The translations under genes were made by a program, and so were the position numbers. A stretch of 64,000 nucleotides of DNA from Primulina eburnea (Eukaryota > Streptophyta > Magnoliopsida > Lamiales > Gesneriaceae): assembly GCF_022965805.1 (NCBI RefSeq), contig NC_133105.1:3782001-3846000 (forward strand), given 5' to 3'. How positions within the stretch are numbered: position 1 is the stretch's first letter; every line of letters starts with the position of its first letter. This document shows positions 58,121 through 64,000 of this stretch, piece by piece. A model generated the notes under the pieces. The model ran no database searches. It was not told where the DNA came from and was given only the letters and a program-made list of their open reading frames with translations.

Positions 58121-59068
58121 TGATTGTTTCCCCGGCTCTTCTTCACATGTTTTTAAGATAAATTTAAAGACAAAGCTATTAAAACTTGTGTCCTCTCTAT
58201 GAGATTAATGCGATTGTTGATCTGGAATCAGTTGAACTACGTTGTCATTCTTTGTCAATTATAACCTGTTAAGTTTTTTTTTTTTACGTTGATTTGTAAA
58301 ATTTAATAGTGCAAAATACACAATTTTGTACGCTAAATATAACTAAATGTTCTTAAATGTTTGTTGGAAGAACTTATTTTATGTGATTTCAAACTTTTAT
58401 CCAATAACATGTTTGGAAATCGTACTTTGATGACAGGAATCATTTAAAATAAGCTTTTACAAAAATATATGTTATGTTGAATGATGTTATTAAATTTGAT
58501 TTCATTATGGATAGATGCCTGTCAAATTAGACTGGTTTAAATAGAAATATATTTAATTAGAAAAATAATTCAATTTGAAGAAGAAATATAATGAAATAAG
58601 TTTATTCTAACTAGGAAAAATAAATTATAAAGTAGGTATATTAGTTCTTAATTCTTATATAAAGAAAGATATATAAATAAAGGGTGTTTTAAGATTTTAT
58701 ATAATAAAAAATTATATTATATAATATTTATCAAATAATAAATATAATTTAAGTTGTAGCAGATAATGGAGATGTGAAAATGGTAAATGAAAGGTGTTTC
58801 CACAAGAGACAAGTACAACAAATGCTTTCATTTCCAAAATAATTCTTCAAAGATCTTTCAACATTACCATGAAAATTATCAGATCCAAAATCCTGCTCAC
58901 AACTCCAAATTAACAATACATCCACTCCTAAGAGAAATCTAAAACCAGAGATGAGAATTAAATGCAAAAAAAAAAAAAACTATACAACCATCTGAAACAT
59001 GGGCGAATAGCACAGATTTTTGGTCACCCTTTACTTGATAAGTGGCTTAACCTTGAATCAAAACAAGT
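58121..59068. other. Convergent intergenic region (rhomboid / RLCK)
   Basis: AT-rich, containing the 3' ends of two convergent genes. No other gene or known repeat was recognised. Confidence 0.5.
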
Positions 59069-62060
59069 TCATGCATAATGTACAGAAGCCGAAGGCCTTG
59101 GATAAGCCACTTTTGGTCGTGTTTCACCAGCAGCACTGCTCCTGCAATATCTAAGCCCGCTACTTGGTTGGCCAAGTCGACTTAGTGGGTAATCTTTATC
59201 GTCGTTTTTTGAAGGGTCCTTTGAATCTTGGAGCTGCTCTAGAGCTGTGACAACCTCATTCATGTTCGGCCTTAACTTGGGATCCATGCATGTGCATTGA
59301 AGAGCAAGGTTAGCTGCCTTTATAGCTCGAGCCGTTGAATATTGGCCGTCAAGTCGAGGGTCCATGATACGGAAATTTCGGCGTTTGTTTGTAAGATAAG
59401 GTTTTGCCCATTCAACGAGATTATGTTCTCCCGGGGGACGATTCTTGTCTACTGCTTTCTTGCCGGATAAAATTTCTAGCAGTACCACACCAAAGCTGTA
59501 TACATCACTCTTGGAGGTTAAATGGCCTGTGCAAGAAGAAGAAATTATTTTCTTGGGACGAAATTGCCACTCGAATGAATTTTTAGAAACCAATATAAGT
59601 GGCCACAGAGATATCAGAAATAATACTGTCATGAATTCAAGTTCCATTTAAACAGTCAAATTGAATGGGATCCCAGGTGAAATTTAAGTTCTTAAGTCAT
59701 AGTCTTTCCCTTCTGAAGTAAGTTTATTTCAGAAAAAAATCAACAATTTCGACCTGTCATTTCGATTTTTACTTATTCTGCATATATAGTTTCCGAGCGT
59801 GATAGACCTTTGTAATTCAAATTTTCAACTTGCTGTAATAGCAAGAAAGCCAGAGAGGAGTATTATGTATAATATAAGTTTGGCATGAAAATTCATGGAA
59901 TTATGTAAACTCGAGAAAACACGGTGTAGAATTTTAGTCATTTTGCTTGTTGCTAATTAGAAAGAATTTCATGTAATATGTACCGGTTGATAGATATTCA
60001 GGAGCAGCATATCCGTAAGTTCCCATGACTCTAGTCGAGACATGGCTCTTATCACCAGTTGGCCCATCCCTGGCCAAGCCAAAGTCAGAAAGTTTGGCAT
60101 TGTAGTTCTGTGAATCAACAAGCACAAAAATGAACAAAATTACGTATTAAATAATCTCAAATCGTCATTTGATTATGAGAAACCATTCTTCAATAGCACA
60201 AAATTCCATTAATGCTAGAGAAACAAGAAGTTACAAACCGAATCGAGAAGAATGTTAGAAGTCTTGAAATCCCGATATATTACTTTTGTCTCTGCATTGT
60301 GAAGAAAGGCTAGCCCCCTAGCAGCACCAAGAGCAATTTTCATTCTTGCTCCCCATGAAAGTGGCTGGAAGTAAGAACCTCCTGATTCATCATAGACTCA
60401 AACAGTCAAACTATCTACGGGGTAAACATTTTAATAATACTTGCATTAACTTTAAACAGAGATAATGTGATTGAGATCTTAGCCAATACATCATAGTTTA
60501 TGCTGAACTCACTTCTAAATAGGTGATTTTCCATGCTGCCTTTGGACATGAATTCGTAAACCAAAAGCCGGTGGTCATCCTCTAAGCAGTAACCAATTAA
60601 TTTTACAAGATTAGGATGACGTAGCTGCCCAAGATAGTTGATTTCTGCCTGTTGATTTGAGTGAAACAACATAGCATCAACTACATTTGTCAATATCCCT
60701 AATTTAAATTATTATAACCATTCAAGTGAAGTGATATATATGCTCTAACTTGGAGCAGTCTGCTTAAATCTGCAGCAGAGTAATCTCCGAACACAAAGAT
60801 ATGATAGATAACAAATTAGAAAATCGCATTTTCATTAACTTTGCATTCAATCATCACTAGAAGAGACTGTGGTTGTTATTTCGCTTGCTTTTACATAAGT
60901 CAATTCAAACCAAATCTAACAGACCATGAAAATCTTGAATCCCAACACGAAGGAAAATCTTGAACACGAAAGAAAAGAACATGAACATGCATGGAAGCAC
61001 CAGTAAACATCAGATACAGAACTTCCTGAGAAATGCATAGAAGAGAACCACATGAGAATTGTACATACCAACCATTCCTTGTGGCCCTGCCATCCTTCCT
61101 GGTTCAGCTTCTTCACAGCTATCACCAAACCGGATCCAGCCTTCGAAGCTGAAAGTGTATGCTCCTCAATCCATCCCTTAAAAACCAAACCAAAACCCCC
61201 TTCCCCCAGTACACTGTCTGGACGAAAATTTCTAGTGGCTGCCTTGAGATCGTTGTATGTAAAGCTTTTCAAATTGGAAGACTGCAATATCTCACCCTCA
61301 CTTCGAGGAGTTGGGGGTACAGAAGTAGAAGAACCTTTACTGCTTGAATTACTTAAATCGGTCCCATTGCTGATACTTAACTCTGTCCCATCTTTGCTGA
61401 CCATTTTAGAAGAGTTCACACCTACGTGTATTATCCAGTAAAGTATACAAGCCAATAGTAATAAATAGCAAGGGAAAAAACCATGAATCGAAGAGAAATA
61501 CCCGAATACTGAATTTAGGTGAAGAAAAAAAGGTTAAACGATAAACTCTTTGGTACTTTCGTTTTGAATGATGACCAGAAAGAAATGTCCATATAAATAC
61601 CGATGAGAAACATAAGTGCATCCATTATCATTCAGCTTTTACAGCCATTCAACTACGTTGGAACACTATACTTTCGGTTGATTATTATACTTGCAAATAG
61701 TTTATACCATAGATCCAAGAGGAGCGTAAATGTTCAATAGTAGGAACACTTCCTCAGTCCTCACACGAGAATCATGTCGAAAAACTAAGCTTTAAGATAG
61801 ATATTTGTTTTGCAAATAACATATTTTTGACGGGATACAATTTCGAGTAGTTCTAAGCAATGAATTATCGTCTTTAAACAGAAAATGAAGAAAAATTGCA
61901 AACTTGTGCTCTCTTTCTCCATATTCACAGCAAGCTAAAGAAAAATATGATGTCTTCACTCATAACCAAGATTTGAAGTAAAAAAGAGTTGGAACAAATT
62001 ACCTGTGTCAGAATGAAAAAGGCTCTCAGATTTAACTTGGCTACTCAGGCAAGTCCCCAT
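59069..62060 (-). CDS. Receptor-like cytoplasmic kinase, subfamily VII (PBL/APK1-like)
   Basis: RLCK-VII kinases sit on the inner plasma membrane and relay signals from receptor kinases in immunity and growth. Six exons (62003-62060, 61069-61421, 60513-60648, 60239-60381, 59984-60107, 59069-59526) give 423 aa in continuous phase. The N-terminus [13 protein letters not shown] has Gly2 for myristoylation and Cys4 for palmitoylation. A Ser-rich linker and [20 protein letters not shown] follow, then the kinase domain: [12 protein letters not shown]123 ([17 protein letters not shown]), [12 protein letters not shown] (D220), [20 protein letters not shown] (D238) and [10 protein letters not shown]. 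All catalytic residues are intact; the Arg-Asp pair makes it an RD kinase with Tyr in place of His. The C-terminal tail is Ser/Pro/Arg-rich. The exact PBL orthologue is undecided. Confidence 0.95.
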
Positions 62061-62853
62061 TACAATTCCCGAAAAAAACCTAAAAAGACTAAATCTTTCT
62101 GAACAGTAAACAGCTCAAAGAAACGGGCCAAAATCCACAGCCCACCTCAAGATTTTCTTTCTAGCCGGTAAATGCAAAAATAACAAACTAGCTTAGCTCA
62201 GAGGCCTGAATGAACAAAAGAAACCAACATTATCGATCCCCCTGAACCCAGATTTAGCGGAAAGACTGTCGATTTTCATAATTTTGTATGGGTTTCAGCA
62301 CCTGGCGTGTGTTTCTCTGCACTTCATGCTAGTTCTGGTTGAGAGAAAGAGCAAAGACACAAAAAAGGTTGGATCTTGAAGAAGAATACGAGGTTTTACC
62401 AACATGGCTTAAGGTTTGATCTATCAAAAAATGTGCAAATTCTTGTTTTTGTTCTTTTGCCTAGGATCGTGGAAAAAAGACTTCTTTAGACTTGTTTACA
62501 AGATTTGCGTTGACCGACAAACGTAAGGTGGGGGATCGTTATCATTACAGTATTCATCTATCTATATATGTGTGTGTATCGAAGATTGCAAGCAATTTCG
62601 TTTCACATTGCCTTAGCCCGAACGCTTGATCGATGATTCAACAATTATTAAATGTATGACTTTAAAATTTGTACAAATTGTATTTTTTGTTTCATATGTT
62701 TGTGTTTGTGATTTTGGCGACATTTATGAAAAATAATTAAAATTTTAAAAAAAATAAAGATATTGAAATAAGACTAAATTTGATAAATACAACAAACATA
62801 AATAATTAAAAATTGTAATTTTCTCTTACAAATTGTATACACAAAATAAATAT

Positions 62854-63035
62854 GAGTAAGTCTCATGTGAGACCGTCTCACGGATCTCAATCTGTGAGAC
62901 GGGTCAACCATACTCATATTTACAATAAGAAGTAATACTTTTGGCATAAAAATTAATACTTTTTAATGGATTACCCAAATAAAGATTCATCTCACAAAAT
63001 ACGACCCGTGAAACCGTCTCACATAAGTTTTTACC
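62854..63035 (-). mobile_element. Mutator-type MITE, copy H
   Basis: 182 bp in reverse orientation (GAGTAAGTCTC...TTTTTACC) with a perfect 9-bp duplication AATAAATAT (62845-62853 and 63036-63044). Confidence 0.88.
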
Positions 63036-63369
63036 AATAAATATTTATAAAATGTTGCAAAAATTTTGTTAGATATTTATAATAATTTAATTTTGAAATT
63101 ACGCTTTTAAAAAAAAAAATTAAAGCCACTATAAACTACACAAGAGGGTTGAGGAATTAAAATGGTTTTAACCATATACTAAATTGTTGTTTTTTTTCGG
63201 TGATGTAATCAGGTCAAACGTACTCCTTCTGCATGGTTAAAAATAATTAATCCCATGTTTGCTAAAATGACTTTAAAACTAGCACATGTTCGCTTTATAT
63301 AAAATGCTTAAAATTTGAGAGACTCTTATGTATTAAAAAAAGACTTTTGTCATACCTTCTGAATTTTTA

Positions 63370-63520
63370 ACTTAACGATATATTTTCGTGAGACGAATCA
63401 AATCAATTCATATTTAAAATAAAAAATATATATTTTTAACATAAAATATTATATTTTTCATGAATCATGTCGATTAAAAATTTGACACACAAAATTGACT
63501 TATGAGACAATCTTACAAAT
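63370..63520 (-). mobile_element. Decayed relative of the Mutator-type MITE
   Basis: Reverse-orientation, heavily diverged sequence with the same motif order: GTGAGACGAATCAAATCAAT, ATAAAATATTATATTTTTCATG and TATGAGACAATCTTAC. Ends and duplication are not definable. Confidence 0.4.
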
Positions 63521-64000
63521 TTTTCTTTGTTGAATGAGATTTTAAATTTTTATTTATAATTAATTTATAATCTAGTTGAGCCCAGCAAAGAGTGAATGAT
63601 TTTGGACAATAGGGCACCGAATGGCCGACTCTTAATCTGGGTAACGCAATAATTTGAATAGCATGTGAGGGCGGAGGAATTTAATAAGCGTTGCCACCAC
63701 TGGCATTAGATGTCGCATTTTAATATTTGTATCTGTCGGCCCAAAGTCGTGAGTGCATTTATTAGCATAACTGCTTTGCGAGCAATCTTTTTCTCATTAT
63801 CGGCCAACCACATCTTTATACTGACTTGGGCTCACTCTCTCTCTCTCTAATTTTTTTTTTAAAATTAGGCTTTTTTTTTTTTTTTGGACAGTGATTAAAT
63901 TTTTAGGTAGTTTGCAAACCATGGAAATTAAAAAACTATATTGGATTAACTTTATGCGACTGACTTGTCCAAAAAAATGTTGGTGAAGACTCGAACTTCT

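Larger units (their letters stand above)
62061..64000. other. RLCK promoter and right-edge intergenic region
   Basis: The leader and promoter of the kinase gene lie at the left. Further right the region is AT-rich and carries MITE copy H, a decayed relative at about 63370-63520, and a short CT run near 63831-63849. No gene was recognised up to the window edge. Confidence 0.5.

Noticed and set aside
1..64000. tRNA, rRNA or snRNA genes
   Set aside because: No cloverleaf-type or conserved snRNA box sequence was found by eye; the TGGTATCAGAGC hits are retroelement primer-binding sites, not tRNA genes.

Overview
The window is nuclear DNA of a flowering plant. It is AT-rich, has short plant-type introns and two Ty1/Copia retrotransposons, and carries plant-only families (PTST-type CBM48 protein, CSLA, PPR, TCP, GRAS, DVL/RTFL, NRL/NPH3, RLCK-VII). 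Gene structures fit a eudicot. A short repeat with a GTGAGACGGTCTCAC core reminds me of repeats from Lamiales genomes, but that is memory only, and no species can be named from the sequence.

Layout. 1-0.25 kb: promoter/leader-like sequence of a minus-strand gene that lies outside. 1.0-10.6 kb: a 12-exon minus-strand gene for a plastid starch-granule-initiation protein (coiled coil + CBM48). Its last intron holds a complete, young Copia element (1198-6188) in the opposite orientation, and intron 4 holds a TRIM remnant. 15.85-19.72 kb: a nine-exon CSLA mannan synthase with a probable one-base frame loss at its C-terminus. 22.26-27.30 kb: a second, inactivated Copia element, followed by an NPH3/RPT2-like pseudogene (27.3-29.4 kb). 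30.6-32.9 kb: an intronless PPR gene. 36.86-37.51 kb: a class I TCP gene. 37.6-46.9 kb: repeat-rich and gene-poor, with a tandem TRIM array, MITEs and one 56-codon DVL/RTFL micropeptide gene at 42.2 kb. 46.9-48.1 kb: a five-exon YidD homologue. 51.1-53.4 kb: an intronless LISCL-type GRAS gene. 55.9-58.1 kb: a rhomboid protease gene with an intact Ser/His pair. 59.1-62.1 kb: a six-exon RLCK-VII kinase gene.

How the parts relate. The genes do not form a pathway or operon; this is ordinary mixed plant gene space. The main story is transposon activity. Two Copia elements share R-U5 and nearly all coding sequence but have unrelated U3 promoters. One is intact; the other has three stops, a 2-bp deletion and a D-to-N change in the protease. 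A family of about 180-bp MITEs makes 9-bp target duplications (Mutator type) and has at least eight copies here. A third family is a TRIM, present as a four-LTR tandem array and as a truncated copy. I found no CRISPR, rRNA or tRNA gene and no clearly new multi-gene system. All intron boundaries were placed by hand from splice signals, reading-frame continuity and remembered family motifs.
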